This document shows, in pieces, positions 29,571 through 38,914 of a DNA stretch of 64,000 nucleotides. The first letter of the stretch is position 1, and every line of letters begins with the position of its first letter. Origin of the DNA: Pleionea sp. CnH1-48 (GTDB taxonomy: Bacteria > Pseudomonadota > Gammaproteobacteria > Enterobacterales > Kangiellaceae); NCBI RefSeq assembly GCF_024124665.1, contig NZ_JAMXSB010000003.1, positions 434,001 to 498,000 of the forward strand, given 5' to 3'. A model generated the notes under the pieces. The model did not search any database, had not been told where the DNA came from, and saw only the letters and a program-made list of their open reading frames with translations. Made by a program: the position numbers and the translations under genes.

Positions 29571-31436
29571 ATGAATAAAGTAATTTTTGAGCAAAGTCGT
29601 AAAGCAAGAGAACTGGAAAGTAAGCTATTCCGGGAGCACGACAAGAAAAAAGCGCTACATGATGTAGAGCTGTCAGCTCAGGATGTGTCCAGTGTTTTGC
29701 AAAACATCTATCGCGATGTGCTCAAAGCACCTACCCCCGCAGAATCCCCACTAGCCAATTACGAGATCGTTCAGACCCTGTACAACTATTTGGCGAAAGA
29801 TAAAGATTTTCATATTCCTCCTGTTATCAAAAGCAGCTTGCAGCTCATTGAACTCAGTTATCAGTTTTTGGCCGGGCTGACCGAACAACACGAAGAAATA
29901 CAACGCCTGATGCAACTGATGGCAATCAGCTGGGCACAGCTGGCTGTGCATACCCCTGAATTCCTTCAAATTAAGCAACACTCATCCAAGGTGGCCTTAT
30001 CAAAAATACTGATGCTGGGAGAGTGCTGGGACAAACGTGGCGGTAAACTTGCCAAGAAGCTGCTGGAAGGCATTCGCATGGTTCTGACTCAACTGAACCA
30101 AAAAGGCTGTAATCCGCGTTTGTACGAACAGGCCACCAACCGTATTCTCTCACTGGAAAATGCTTTTAATCAGTATCGAACCGATCGCTTGAAGAAAATA
30201 GTCGAAACCAAGCGCATGCAAGAGCGAGAGATTAAGGCCGATCAGTTCATTACCGATTACATAAAAGAACAAACCGAAGCCAAAGAGCAGCCCGTGTTTC
30301 TGTTGGAGTTCATGGAAAACTTCTTGAGTCCTTATCTGAAGAAAATTTTCATGGAAACAGGACCCGTTGGCCAGAAGTGGCACCAAGCCATCGAAGACGC
30401 AGAAACTTTGATGTGGAGTATCGACAGCCCATTTAGCAACCAGTTTGTAGAAGAATACAATGAACGGGTTCCTCAAGCACTACGCCGTCTCTATGAAGCC
30501 ATTGACGCTATGATGCCCGAGTCCAACAACTTACATGATTTCTTCTACGAGCTGGAAGATGCTCATATTAAAAAGCTAAGGGGTGAACGACTGGATTATC
30601 ACACCATGATAACCAGCCCTATCTTTGAAGATCTGGATACCACAAAAACCCAGCCAATCATCGTCGACTTCTCCAGTGAGCTTGATGAAATGCTTGATGA
30701 CGATGACTGGTATTACCTGATCCAGGAAGGAAAACGCTTCCGCTGCCAGCTGGTACCCAGAGAGTACACAGGCAAATGGTTGGTTTTCGTTAATCTTTCA
30801 GGTGCATTGATTGCCAGTATTGATACCCAGTCGCCAAGCTTTCACCCCAGTAATTTGCCTTTGGTTGCGATAGAACCTCATAACTACTGGGAAGAGTTGA
30901 CCGAATATCTGGAGCGAATTTTAAGCCGTCGTGTGCGCCTGCTCGAAGAGCAATTCCAGCGAATGGCAGCAGAAATTGCCGCCGATAAAGCTCGTAAGCA
31001 AGCGGCTGAAGAAGAAGCCAGAGCTCAGATACGTAAACGTCTTGAAGAAGAAAGAGAACGCCAAGAGGCTCAACGACGTCAAGCCGAAGAAGAACGCGCC
31101 AAGGCCATTGCTAAGGCTCGAGCAGACGAAGCTCGAATGGCGCAAAAACGATTAAAAGCCAAGAAAACCGTCGAAAGCCTGATGCCTGGAGCAGTGATCA
31201 GCTATCAAGGAGAAGGCATTATTGAGCAGCAACTCACACTCAATATTATTTCGACAACCACCAGCAAGTATATATTTACTGATCAAAAAGGGGCTCGTCG
31301 TCTCGATCCTAAAGAAAACGACCTGATTGAACTCTTTGCCTCTGGTCGTGCCAAGCTGTTAGAACAAGGCGAAGATTTTGAGCAAAAACTACAGCTTCTC
31401 GTTGCCGACCAAAGAGCAGCAATGAAAGATAAATAA
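29571..31436 (+). CDS. DUF1631-like protein with coiled coil and C-terminal PilZ-like part
   Basis: This 621-residue cytosolic protein resembles the DUF1631 group. It has an N-terminal helical part, a central block FLLEFMENFLSPYLKKIF followed by a Trp-containing helix (AEDAETLMWSID-like), and a segment GKRFRCQLVPREYTGKWLVF with NLSGALIAS that looks PilZ-like. After this comes a long charged coiled coil (about 450-535; repeated EEEARAQIRKRLEEERERQ-type heptads). A final beta domain contains LMPGAVISYQGEGI and a second strand set. Some DUF1631 proteins act in c-di-GMP signalling or motility, but no such link is visible here. A 25-base gap leads to the nucleotidyltransferase gene on the same strand. 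Confidence 0.6.
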   Translation: MNKVIFEQSRKARELESKLFREHDKKKALHDVELSAQDVSSVLQNIYRDVLKAPTPAESPLANYEIVQTLYNYLAKDKDFHIPPVIKSSLQLIELSYQFLAGLTEQHEEIQRLMQLMAISWAQLAVHTPEFLQIKQHSSKVALSKILMLGECWDKRGGKLAKKLLEGIRMVLTQLNQKGCNPRLYEQATNRILSLENAFNQYRTDRLKKIVETKRMQEREIKADQFITDYIKEQTEAKEQPVFLLEFMENFLSPYLKKIFMETGPVGQKWHQAIEDAETLMWSIDSPFSNQFVEEYNERVPQALRRLYEAIDAMMPESNNLHDFFYELEDAHIKKLRGERLDYHTMITSPIFEDLDTTKTQPIIVDFSSELDEMLDDDDWYYLIQEGKRFRCQLVPREYTGKWLVFVNLSGALIASIDTQSPSFHPSNLPLVAIEPHNYWEELTEYLERILSRRVRLLEEQFQRMAAEIAADKARKQAAEEEARAQIRKRLEEERERQEAQRRQAEEERAKAIAKARADEARMAQKRLKAKKTVESLMPGAVISYQGEGIIEQQLTLNIISTTTSKYIFTDQKGARRLDPKENDLIELFASGRAKLLEQGEDFEQKLQLLVADQRAAMKDK

Positions 31437-31461
31437 ACTGTTAATAAAGTAAGCAATAGCC

Positions 31462-32367
31462 GTGGCCAGTGTCTACCATACCCTCCGCAATAAAGGATTC
31501 CTTAAGTCCGCTCCCGAGTATTTAACAGACTCAGTACAGTACGAAGTCATCATGGGTTCTATGGCTTATGGTGTGTCCAATGATTCTTCGGATATGGACG
31601 TTTACGGCTTTGCCATCCCTCCCAAGGAAATACTTTTTCCCTATACCCAAGGCAAAGTGCTCGGCTTTGATGACTTCACACCAGAGTTCGAACAGTTGCA
31701 GGAGCACCATATTCAAGACAAAGAAGCTCTGGGTGGCCAAGGTCGAGTTTACGACATCACACTGTATTCCATTACCAAGTTTTTTCGTCTACTCACCACC
31801 AACAACCCGAACATCATAGATAGCCTATACGTTCCAGATAACTGTGTTCTGCATATAACCCCCGTTGGAAGAATGGTAAGAGACGAACGAAAACTGTTCT
31901 TGCACAAGGGATGTTGGGCAAAGTTTAAAGGATACGCCTACAGCCAGCTGCATAAAGTGCGAACCAAGCAGCCACAGGGCAAACGTAAGGCACTCGTTGA
32001 GCAATTTGGTTATGATGTAAAGTTTGCCTATCACATCATACGTCTACTGGGAGAAGTCGAGCAGTTGCTATTAAAATGTGATATGTCACTCACTCAGAAT
32101 AAAGAGCAATTAAAATCCATCCGCCGAGGTGAATGGAGCGAACAACAAATATTTGATTATTTTGAGCACAAATCATCGGAGCTGGAGCATTTATATCTGC
32201 GCTCATCACTACCCGATGAACCTAATATCGAAGCCATCCGCAGCCTGTTGCTCAACTGCCTTGAGCAACACTATGGCTCACTGGATAATTGCATCACATC
32301 AGATAGCCATCAAACTCAGGCGCTGAAAAAAATCGAAGCCATCACTCGGCAAGCGCTGGGCCGATAG
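31462..32367 (+). CDS. Predicted nucleotidyltransferase (COG3541-like)
   Basis: This 301-residue enzyme is of the polymerase-beta nucleotidyltransferase fold. The active-site signature GSMAYGVSNDSSDMDVYGF (residues 32-50) supplies Gly-Ser and Asp44/Asp46. The rest of the protein is helical, with YDITLYSITKFFRLL and a conserved-looking AKFKGYAYSQL-KxRT region typical of the COG3541/YcgL-type group found in bacteria and large phages. GTG is used as start. Targets are unknown; relatives are assumed to add nucleotides to RNA or modify other molecules. It lies between the DUF1631-like and DUF488 genes with short gaps, which suggests an operon. Confidence 0.8.
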   Translation: MASVYHTLRNKGFLKSAPEYLTDSVQYEVIMGSMAYGVSNDSSDMDVYGFAIPPKEILFPYTQGKVLGFDDFTPEFEQLQEHHIQDKEALGGQGRVYDITLYSITKFFRLLTTNNPNIIDSLYVPDNCVLHITPVGRMVRDERKLFLHKGCWAKFKGYAYSQLHKVRTKQPQGKRKALVEQFGYDVKFAYHIIRLLGEVEQLLLKCDMSLTQNKEQLKSIRRGEWSEQQIFDYFEHKSSELEHLYLRSSLPDEPNIEAIRSLLLNCLEQHYGSLDNCITSDSHQTQALKKIEAITRQALGR

Positions 32368-32412
32368 CAATTCTCACACCCGTCCCTAATTCACAGCAAC
32401 TCATCACAGAAA

Positions 32413-33006
32413 ATGCACACAGTTTATACAATTGGCTATGCCACTAAAGCAATAGATACTTTTATCAAACAACTACAGCAATATGACATTACCGTGGTTG
32501 CCGATGTGCGCTCAGTGCCTTACAGCAAGGCTTTTTACGATTATCATCAAGAGGCGCTACAACAACACTTAAAGTCCAATAATATTCGCTACGTGTATCT
32601 GGGAGAAGAGCTCGGCCCTCGTTCAAAAGACCCCAACCATTACGATGAAAGTAATCAGGTTCAGTTTGAAAAGCTAATGACTTCGGCGTTGTTTTCGACA
32701 GGTATTTCGCGCTTAAAAACAGGACTGGATCGCCATTTTAATATCGCGCTTATGTGCGCCGAGAAAGATCCAGCCAACTGCCATCGCTCCACGCTGATCG
32801 CCTATTATCTTGCACGTAATGAATCTATTCAGATAAAACACATAACTCATGATGGCCACATAGAAAGCCAGACGCAGTTAGAAGAACGCCTGTTAGAATT
32901 GACTCAAACTCAACCTGATTTAATTTCCAGCAAAGAAGAATGTTTACAGAGGGCCTATTACAAACACATAAAAACCACAGCCTATAGAAAACCAGCCGAT
33001 GATTAG
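32413..33006 (+). CDS. DUF488 family protein
   Basis: This is a 197-residue DUF488 protein. The hallmarks are the N-terminal YTIGYATKAIDTFIKQL, DVRSVPYSK, the middle element YVYLGEELGPRS and ALMCAEKDPANCHRS near the C-terminus, which carries the conserved Cys residues and a His-Arg-Ser. The family is small, widespread and of unknown function; some members lie near RNA- or DNA-processing genes. It follows the nucleotidyltransferase by 45 bases and is the last gene of the plus-strand unit. Confidence 0.88.
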   Translation: MHTVYTIGYATKAIDTFIKQLQQYDITVVADVRSVPYSKAFYDYHQEALQQHLKSNNIRYVYLGEELGPRSKDPNHYDESNQVQFEKLMTSALFSTGISRLKTGLDRHFNIALMCAEKDPANCHRSTLIAYYLARNESIQIKHITHDGHIESQTQLEERLLELTQTQPDLISSKEECLQRAYYKHIKTTAYRKPADD

Positions 33007-33015
33007 GGGCTGTTG

Positions 33016-33252
33016 CTAATCGAGCTTGCTGAACTTATCAGGCCTCAAATAGCTCATTAAGACGTAAAAAATAAACGGTAGGATCACAGTTACAAAAGCG
33101 ATCACCCCAAATAAAATAAACAGTCCTAACCGACCATAGCCATTAGGCCCAAAGTCAGGAACCCATATTAAGGCGGCGAGTAGAGCAACACACACACAAA
33201 ACGCAAACTTAAAATAACCTTTCACAAAAAATCCTAAATGCTTTCTTATCAA
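33016..33252 (-). CDS. Small membrane protein, two helices
   Basis: This 78-residue protein has two predicted membrane helices (FAFCVCVALLAALIWV and LFILFGVIAFVTVILPFIF) separated by a short Gly/Pro-rich loop (PDFGPNGYGRLG). No family was recognised. It is convergent with the DUF488 gene, whose stop is nine bases away. It could be a small inner-membrane protein of unknown role. Confidence 0.55.
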   Translation of the reverse strand: MIRKHLGFFVKGYFKFAFCVCVALLAALIWVPDFGPNGYGRLGLFILFGVIAFVTVILPFIFYVLMSYLRPDKFSKLD

Positions 33253-33867
33253 TTCTTTGTTTGAACGGACGACTCGGCTCGCTGGTTGACGACTTCCCTA
33301 TTTAAGTAATAATAGATGAAGACGATATTTTCAACCTTTAAGCTAACTCTATATCAATCAATATTAAAAAGCAGTTCAAGACTGCTAGATAGAGGAATTT
33401 GTCACAGAATTATTGGTGTAATTCAATATGAAATATAAAACTCCACGACCCAAGGCCCTCCTCATATCAATAAGAGCCCTTCGTCCATTTATATAACAAT
33501 GTTTAACGAACCATCTATCCATGAAGATTCGGAGGGTATTTTATCGGTTTTATAAAATACTGCAAGATTAATTCCGTCGCACTAACCTCATAACTTACCC
33601 TATACTTTTATAGGTTTTATCTTTGTTTATTCAGTTTAGGTTCAGATTCATTTTTGCCCATCATAAATATCTCAAAATAACCAAGCGCACTGTTATTTAA
33701 ACCGCAATAGGCAGCAAACACTGGAATACCGGTCGTTTCATCCTCTTATTACTCGATGTAAACAGAATGTAAACTCCTCACCAGCAATTTTACTTCTTTA
33801 GGTCTCAAAATACACTTGGGCAAGGATTATCCTGATAGCAAGTTAAATAGTCGAACAGGACATTCCC
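33253..33867. other. 615-bp intergenic region, no gene seen
   Basis: AT-rich DNA between divergently oriented genes (small membrane protein on minus, VWA protein on plus). The only clear structure is an AT-rich dyad: GTATTTTAT (33536-33544), loop CGGTTTT, ATAAAATAC (33552-33560). It might be a regulator site for either gene. No reading frame there has a ribosome site or recognisable product. Confidence 0.45.
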
Positions 33868-35073
33868 ATGAATACTCGTTTTCGAACCGCCATAACAAGC
33901 TCAATGATAGCTCTTTGCTTAACTGGAACCTCTTTTCACCTGTCTGCCAAAGAGGATACACTCATCAGACAAATGCCTCCGATTACTCAGGATCAAAGAG
34001 CACTTCATCCCAAAGTGCAGCTGGCCATCTTACTTGATACCAGCAGCAGTATGGATGGCCTGATTAATCAAACACGTACTCAGCTATGGCAAATCGTTAA
34101 CGAATTTTCGTCAATGAAAAGAAATGGTGTGACGCCCACATTGGAAGTCTCAGTCTACGAATACGGAAATGATCGATTGAATCAACAACAGGGGTTTATA
34201 CGCCAACTGACGCCATTGACTAAAGAGTTGGACAGAGTCTCAGAAGGACTATTTGCACTCACAACACAAGGGGGTAGCGAATATTGCGGCTTCGCCATTC
34301 GCAAAGCGGTTAATCAACTAAAATGGAGCCCATCAAAAAATGACCTGAAAATCATTTTTATTGCAGGCAATGAGCCTTTCAGCCAGGGCCCAATTGGTTT
34401 CGATAGCGCCATCAAAAGTGCTCACCAAAAAGGAATTATCGTTAACACAATTCATGCGGGAGACTATCAGGAAGGTATACGCACAGGCTGGAAACAAGCA
34501 GCGCAACTTGCTGGCGGAGACTATATGAATATTAATCCCGATGAACAAATTGCTCAGATATCCACTCCAATGGACCAAAAACTGCTAGAGCTAAACCAGC
34601 AATTAAACACAACCTATGTGCCTTATGGCCAAGAAGGAGAAACATCGGCTCGCCGTCAGGCCGCTCAAGATGCCGAAAGCAAAAAAGTGTCCTCAGCTTT
34701 ACTTGCAACACGCGCTAAAACCAAAGCGTCATCCTATTACAATAACTCAGAGTGGGACTTAGTGGATGCATTTGATAGCAATCCCAATGTACTTGAAGAA
34801 GCGCCGGCCACCGCTCTGCCACAACCCATGAAAGCAATGAATAGAAAGGAGCAAACTCAATACCTTAAAGCAACAAAAGAGAAGCGTAAAAAGATTAAAG
34901 AAGAAATTCTGGCCGTGACAGAAAAGAGAGAGGCCTATATTGCTAAAGAAGCAAAGGCGAAATCACAAACCAAAGAAACCATGTCAGATGCCATGGTCAG
35001 TATTGTGAAGAAACAAGCTGCAGAAAAGGCTTTTGTAATAGAAAAGTCGCCAAAACCCAAAAAAGAAGACTAA
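33868..35073 (+). CDS. Exported von Willebrand A domain protein
   Basis: This 401-residue protein has a signal peptide (about residues 1-27) and a VWA domain. The metal-ion-dependent adhesion motif is DTSSS (Asp57, Ser59, Ser61) in LAILLDTSSSMDGL. Further VWA elements are the TTQGGSEYCGFAI and KIIFIAGNEPF segments. The last 100 residues are Lys/Glu/Gln-rich and probably helical (KEKRKKIKEEILAVTEKRE). VWA domains mediate metal-dependent protein interactions; here the protein should be periplasmic. No MoxR-type ATPase is adjacent, so it does not appear to be part of a MoxR-VWA unit. Confidence 0.82.
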   Translation: MNTRFRTAITSSMIALCLTGTSFHLSAKEDTLIRQMPPITQDQRALHPKVQLAILLDTSSSMDGLINQTRTQLWQIVNEFSSMKRNGVTPTLEVSVYEYGNDRLNQQQGFIRQLTPLTKELDRVSEGLFALTTQGGSEYCGFAIRKAVNQLKWSPSKNDLKIIFIAGNEPFSQGPIGFDSAIKSAHQKGIIVNTIHAGDYQEGIRTGWKQAAQLAGGDYMNINPDEQIAQISTPMDQKLLELNQQLNTTYVPYGQEGETSARRQAAQDAESKKVSSALLATRAKTKASSYYNNSEWDLVDAFDSNPNVLEEAPATALPQPMKAMNRKEQTQYLKATKEKRKKIKEEILAVTEKREAYIAKEAKAKSQTKETMSDAMVSIVKKQAAEKAFVIEKSPKPKKED

Positions 35074-35082
35074 CGCAATAGG

Positions 35083-35108
35083 ACAGTGGGACTTTATAGT
35101 CCCACTGT
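35083..35108. terminator. Perfect hairpin between convergent genes
   Basis: ACAGTGGGACT (35083-35093), loop TTAT, AGTCCCACTGT (35098-35108) is a perfect 11-base-pair stem. It covers the stop codon of the minus-strand DUF1439-like gene. No strong T-run follows on either strand, so termination may be Rho-assisted or the stem may protect both 3' ends. Confidence 0.55.
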
Positions 35109-35636
35109 TAATACGACGGCTTTATCTTGAATAGCAACGGTTTTAAGGCTTTTACCAGCGGTTAACCAACGGGATTGCCCCTGATCAAGAGAATAGATGG
35201 GCGTTTTTTCAAAATGTCGACCGAGGGCTTTTTCTAGTAACGATGACACTTTTCCTTCATATCGACTTGGCATTCCATCAAAACTAAAAGACTCTACACT
35301 CGCGTTACCTAAAAACAACTGCTGTTGATCCGCTCGATAATCAAACTCTCCAGACAAAATAATATTGCCTCGATAAGGCCCTAAATCATCCAGGAGTTCT
35401 GCCTGAAGTAAAATATCAAACATGAGCTCAACGCGCTGTGACTTATCATCTAACAAGATAAATGGCTTTTCTAAAACAACATCCAGAACATATAAAAATG
35501 TCTTTTTAACAGGCATCTTTTGCTCTAATTTCTGTTGTATTTGTTGCTGCGAAATACGAATGCTTTTGTCGCTTAATCCCCAATAGGCAAGAACACTGAT
35601 GGTAACAAGAGATAAAACAATAATGGTTTTCTTCAT
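35094..35636 (-). CDS. DUF1439-like envelope protein
   Basis: This protein of about 180 residues has an N-terminal membrane or signal segment (MKKTIIVLSLVTISVLAYWG) and resembles DUF1439/YceB-type periplasmic proteins. Supporting pieces are RISQQQIQQKLEQKMP, the FDYRADQQQLFLGNASVE strand pair, and a C-terminal TPIYSLDQ with KSLKTVAIQDKAVVLTVG. It has no lipobox cysteine, unlike YceB. The open frame extends to a TTG at 35663, but that codon lies in the hairpin at 35652-35673, so the ATG at 35636 is preferred. The upstream solenoid lipoprotein gene is on the same strand. Confidence 0.65.
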   Translation of the reverse strand: MKKTIIVLSLVTISVLAYWGLSDKSIRISQQQIQQKLEQKMPVKKTFLYVLDVVLEKPFILLDDKSQRVELMFDILLQAELLDDLGPYRGNIILSGEFDYRADQQQLFLGNASVESFSFDGMPSRYEGKVSSLLEKALGRHFEKTPIYSLDQGQSRWLTAGKSLKTVAIQDKAVVLTVGL

Positions 35637-35651
35637 AAAAAATCCCAAAGA

Positions 35652-35673
35652 AAAGGAGGACAACGCCTCCTTT
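35652..35673 (-). terminator. Hairpin after solenoid lipoprotein gene
   Basis: AAAGGAGG (35652-35659), loop ACAACG, CCTCCTTT (35666-35673) is a perfect eight-base-pair stem just after the stop at 35678. On the minus strand it is followed by TCTTTGGG, then T-rich DNA, so it could be a partial terminator before the DUF1439-like gene. It also places GGAGG in a stem. Confidence 0.45.
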
Positions 35674-35677
35674 ATAG

Positions 35678-36499
35678 CTAAAGTACGCTTACCGGGCCAG
35701 TAATATTATCAAACGTAAGGTCCCCACTCCCCGCTTCAAGAATATTAAGTCCTTGAGCAACATCATGAACACTGATACCACCAGAACCATCGCTGATGGT
35801 CACATGCCCAGATATCTCTCGGATCCCTAAAAATCCAGAACCATCGTCAACCACAACATTACCTGTGATCTGTTTGGCAGAAATACTGCCAGAACCGTCT
35901 TCTATCGTTAAGTTTCCTTTTACTTTACTCACATCAATGTCGCCTGAGCTATCATCAATAATCACATTAGATCCAGCTTCAGCTACCGACAAAGAACCGG
36001 AACCGTCTTCAATACTGATAGCCCCTTGAATATTCTCTAACTCGATGCTGCCCGAGCCATCCTTAATACTGACACTTTGTAGCAAACGCTTAACAGCCAT
36101 GGAACCTGAGCCATCATCCACCTCTAGCGCCATATTTTCTGGCATATAAACGACTAAATCAATTTTAGGGCTGTTACCAGGGCCAAATGACCAACCTCCA
36201 CTTCGAGTATCAGCTACCAGAACAGCAGAGTCATTGCGTTCTGATAGTGTCAAAATATACTCTCGATCATGACTGACAATATCAGCTTTCACTTCTATTA
36301 CCTGGCGATCTTGTTCACCGATAACAGTGAGAGAGCCAGCTCCGGCATCAATTTTAAAGCGTTCTAATTGCTCAGTATTCAATCGAAGTGTTTTGGTTTC
36401 GCGAATATCGGCAACACGGTGACCATCGGTCACAATAATGCAGCCAGAAAGAAGTAATAAGCCCGACGCAGATAAAATCAGTTTTTTAAAATCAAACAT
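35678..36499 (-). CDS. DUF4097-type beta-solenoid lipoprotein
   Basis: This 273-residue lipoprotein has lipobox LLSGC with Cys20. The mature chain is a run of short beta repeats of the type I-x-D-G-S-G-S (for example LTIEDGSGSISAKQI, VTISDGSGGISVHDV), about every 18-20 residues between about 125 and 255. This is the pattern of DUF4097/GIN-domain right-handed beta solenoids. These domains are often found in envelope stress or adhesin-like proteins; no enzymatic motif is present. It should sit in the inner or outer membrane facing the periplasm. It is 41 bases upstream of the DUF1439-like gene. Confidence 0.75.
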   Translation of the reverse strand: MFDFKKLILSASGLLLLSGCIIVTDGHRVADIRETKTLRLNTEQLERFKIDAGAGSLTVIGEQDRQVIEVKADIVSHDREYILTLSERNDSAVLVADTRSGGWSFGPGNSPKIDLVVYMPENMALEVDDGSGSMAVKRLLQSVSIKDGSGSIELENIQGAISIEDGSGSLSVAEAGSNVIIDDSSGDIDVSKVKGNLTIEDGSGSISAKQITGNVVVDDGSGFLGIREISGHVTISDGSGGISVHDVAQGLNILEAGSGDLTFDNITGPVSVL

Positions 36500-36795
36500 T
36501 GATAGCTCCAGATAATAGATGTTGTGGCAGTATCTGCAAATGCCGCGCCAAAAAAAATAACTATCAACTTCAAGCAGTTAGCTAAAGGTTGGCACTAGTA
36601 CACTGGCGATATCACAACTTAATAGTCAATTACACCAACCAATGTAGCGAATCATCAATGAATAAATACTGAACTAAGAAACAGTTGTTCTTTCGTTAAA
36701 TGTCATTGTTGTAGCTAAAGTGGCTTTAACACGGATGCAAGAACGAGGCTCGGTGACTCCGACCACACAATGAGCAACAAAAAAATGAAGACGCC

Positions 36796-37362
36796 TTAAG
36801 AATCTTGCTTTTGAGTATCAGAATGATAATGCTCTAAATAAGAATTAAAACAGGACTGCAATTCATCAAAGGTAATATTCAAAGCCGAAGAAGATATCAA
36901 ACAAGGAGAACCATGATTACGTATGTTCATCTGACGTAACATTCTGATCCAATAACGTCGATGATGAACATAATGAGAAGGATTTCGTAATGTCACTTTC
37001 ATCAGCTGATGTTGGCTAACCGTTACAATGGATACAGCTTCAATATCTTGCCAGGGAATCAGACCGAGCGAAGTGATACTGGACAAATCCGTTACCCCCT
37101 CGGCATTCAAAATCAAACCATAATGAGTATTTTTGATACGAAACCAGGCGAAGATCGCGGTAATAGCAAACACCACCAAAATAAAAAGAGCACCAGAAAG
37201 CGGTGCTGATGTGACTTTATCATCAGTCAGCCATGCCATAACATTGTCAATAATCATCCACAAAGCCACTAATACGAACGCCATGGATAATAAAAAAATA
37301 ACGCCAAAGCGCGATTTATTTAACGGAATTTTCAGTTCTTCTTTTACTTCTTGTTGAGGCAT
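36796..37362 (-). CDS. Membrane protein, STM3941-like
   Basis: This protein has two membrane helices (VIFLLSMAFVLVALWMIID and ALFILVVFAITAIFAWF), then a PH-like soluble domain with YGLILNAEGVTDLSS, LGLIPWQDIEAVSIV and a C-terminal helical part. The GLIPWxDIE element resembles STM3941-family proteins. The frame opens at a GTG at 37395, but the ATG at 37362 is the more ordinary start, giving 188 residues. The role is unknown. Confidence 0.65.
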   Translation of the reverse strand: MPQQEVKEELKIPLNKSRFGVIFLLSMAFVLVALWMIIDNVMAWLTDDKVTSAPLSGALFILVVFAITAIFAWFRIKNTHYGLILNAEGVTDLSSITSLGLIPWQDIEAVSIVTVSQHQLMKVTLRNPSHYVHHRRYWIRMLRQMNIRNHGSPCLISSSALNITFDELQSCFNSYLEHYHSDTQKQDS

Positions 37363-37474
37363 AACTTTCTGCTTCGAATAATGATTAATGACCACCCATG
37401 GCTACTGGAATCACTCTGCTGGTGGCGTACAAGCCCTAGTTTACCTGATGGCAGCCTACAAGTGCTAGCTACCA

Positions 37475-38638
37475 TTAACTCCAGTGCCAGGCAGGTTGGT
37501 CAAATTCTGACTGACCACAAATGATAGTTTGTCCTAATTGCTTTTCTAGTTGAATCGACGAGCAATCACTTTCGCGAACTAAAGCCTGATTTAAACGATT
37601 AGCATGTGACACAACCCATACCTGAGTATAACGAGACACTCGCACAATCAAACGAGCTAAAGCGGGTAACAAGTCAGGATGCAAACTGTTTTCTGGCTCG
37701 TTTAGCACTAACAGTGTAGGTGGCCGAGGGGTCAACAAAGCCGCGACTAAGAGCAAATAACGGAGTGTACCATCTGACAACTCAGCAGCACTGAGTGGAC
37801 GTAGTAAACCGTGCTGAGAGAACTCTAACGTAAAACGTCCATCACTTTGCGTCAAAATACTCACAGAAGCCCCAGGAAAAGCATCGCTAATCGCGGCATC
37901 AAGCGCTTCCTCATCACCAATCTCTTTGATGGTCTGTATTGCAGCAGCCAGATCTCGACCGTCATGATGCAGAACGGGTGTTCGCGTTCCCAACTGGGGT
38001 TGTCTGGCAGGCGCATCTCGGTCCGTTCTGAAGTGATCATAAAAACGCCAGCCGGCAATCATCTCTCGCATCTGAAAAACCGCCATGGTCGTATCAATGC
38101 CAGCGGCAACATCAAACATTGAGTCATAATTGGGAATATTATGGACCACTGCTTTCCAACTGCGCCCTTCTCTCGCCTTAACCAAAGGGCCCGCTCGCTC
38201 TACAATAGAGCTGGCTCTACGGTAACTGTCTCCCACCCAGATACATTCACGTTTTATTTCTGGATCACGCTCAAAAGCAGAAGGATAAGGCAAAGGTTCT
38301 GGCAGTCCCAGCTCAATTAAGTATCCCAGTTCTTCGCTGGCAAATCCGAGTTTTAGCCGAACACTTTTTTGTCGAGGCGTACCCTGAACAGGGACATCGC
38401 CACGGATCATGGCTTTAGATAAAGTTTCTGGTCCAGCCCAGAAGGTTGAGTCAAGCCCTCCTTCTGACGCCAATGCAGCAATGACGCCTCCCCGGGCAGT
38501 TTCGGCCAGCAGCCGTAACGCTCGATAAATATTAGATTTACCGCTCCCGTTTGGGCCAGTAATCACATTTAATCCAGTCAATGGCATTTTAAGCGACAGT
38601 AGTGACCGATAATTACTAACCGCCAGTTTAGTCAACAT
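37475..38638 (-). CDS. AAA family ATPase, RecF/SMC-like
   Basis: This 387-residue ATPase has Walker A GPNGSGKS (28-35), an N-terminal LTKLAVSNYRSLLSLKMPL typical of RecF/SbcC/OLD-like ATPases, a signature-like block (PLSAAELSDGTLRYLLL) and Walker B LLVLNEPENSLHPDLLP. There is no coiled-coil arm or fused nuclease, so it is a stand-alone AAA_21-type ATPase. The open frame goes to 38668, but the ATG at 38638 has GGAG six bases upstream. Such proteins can act in DNA repair, phage defence or RNA-related complexes; no partner gene is adjacent. Confidence 0.8.
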   Translation of the reverse strand: MLTKLAVSNYRSLLSLKMPLTGLNVITGPNGSGKSNIYRALRLLAETARGGVIAALASEGGLDSTFWAGPETLSKAMIRGDVPVQGTPRQKSVRLKLGFASEELGYLIELGLPEPLPYPSAFERDPEIKRECIWVGDSYRRASSIVERAGPLVKAREGRSWKAVVHNIPNYDSMFDVAAGIDTTMAVFQMREMIAGWRFYDHFRTDRDAPARQPQLGTRTPVLHHDGRDLAAAIQTIKEIGDEEALDAAISDAFPGASVSILTQSDGRFTLEFSQHGLLRPLSAAELSDGTLRYLLLVAALLTPRPPTLLVLNEPENSLHPDLLPALARLIVRVSRYTQVWVVSHANRLNQALVRESDCSSIQLEKQLGQTIICGQSEFDQPAWHWS

Positions 38639-38914
38639 GCGACACTCCAAAAGAGCAACTAATAACAACTCAATGGCAAAACTGAGAGCATCTTTACCTG
38701 TCTCAGGAATGAAGTCAATTGACAGTGCATTATTTTAAGTTTACATTCTCTGGAACAAGGGCATCTCAGTGTCCATCTTCCCACAAGAAAAGACTTATGA
38801 GTCCTGAGTAAAAATGAACACCCAATCATTATTGATAATGTCTATTACTGTTTCGCAACAAGACGGTTAGCGAGTGGGACTTTAACTGCCTTGTATGCAC
38901 TGGAGACAGAATCG

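Noticed and set aside
33868-38638. MoxR-VWA defence-like island
   Set aside because: The VWA protein is exported and the AAA ATPase is RecF/SMC-like on the other strand, with no MoxR gene, so the two are not a system.
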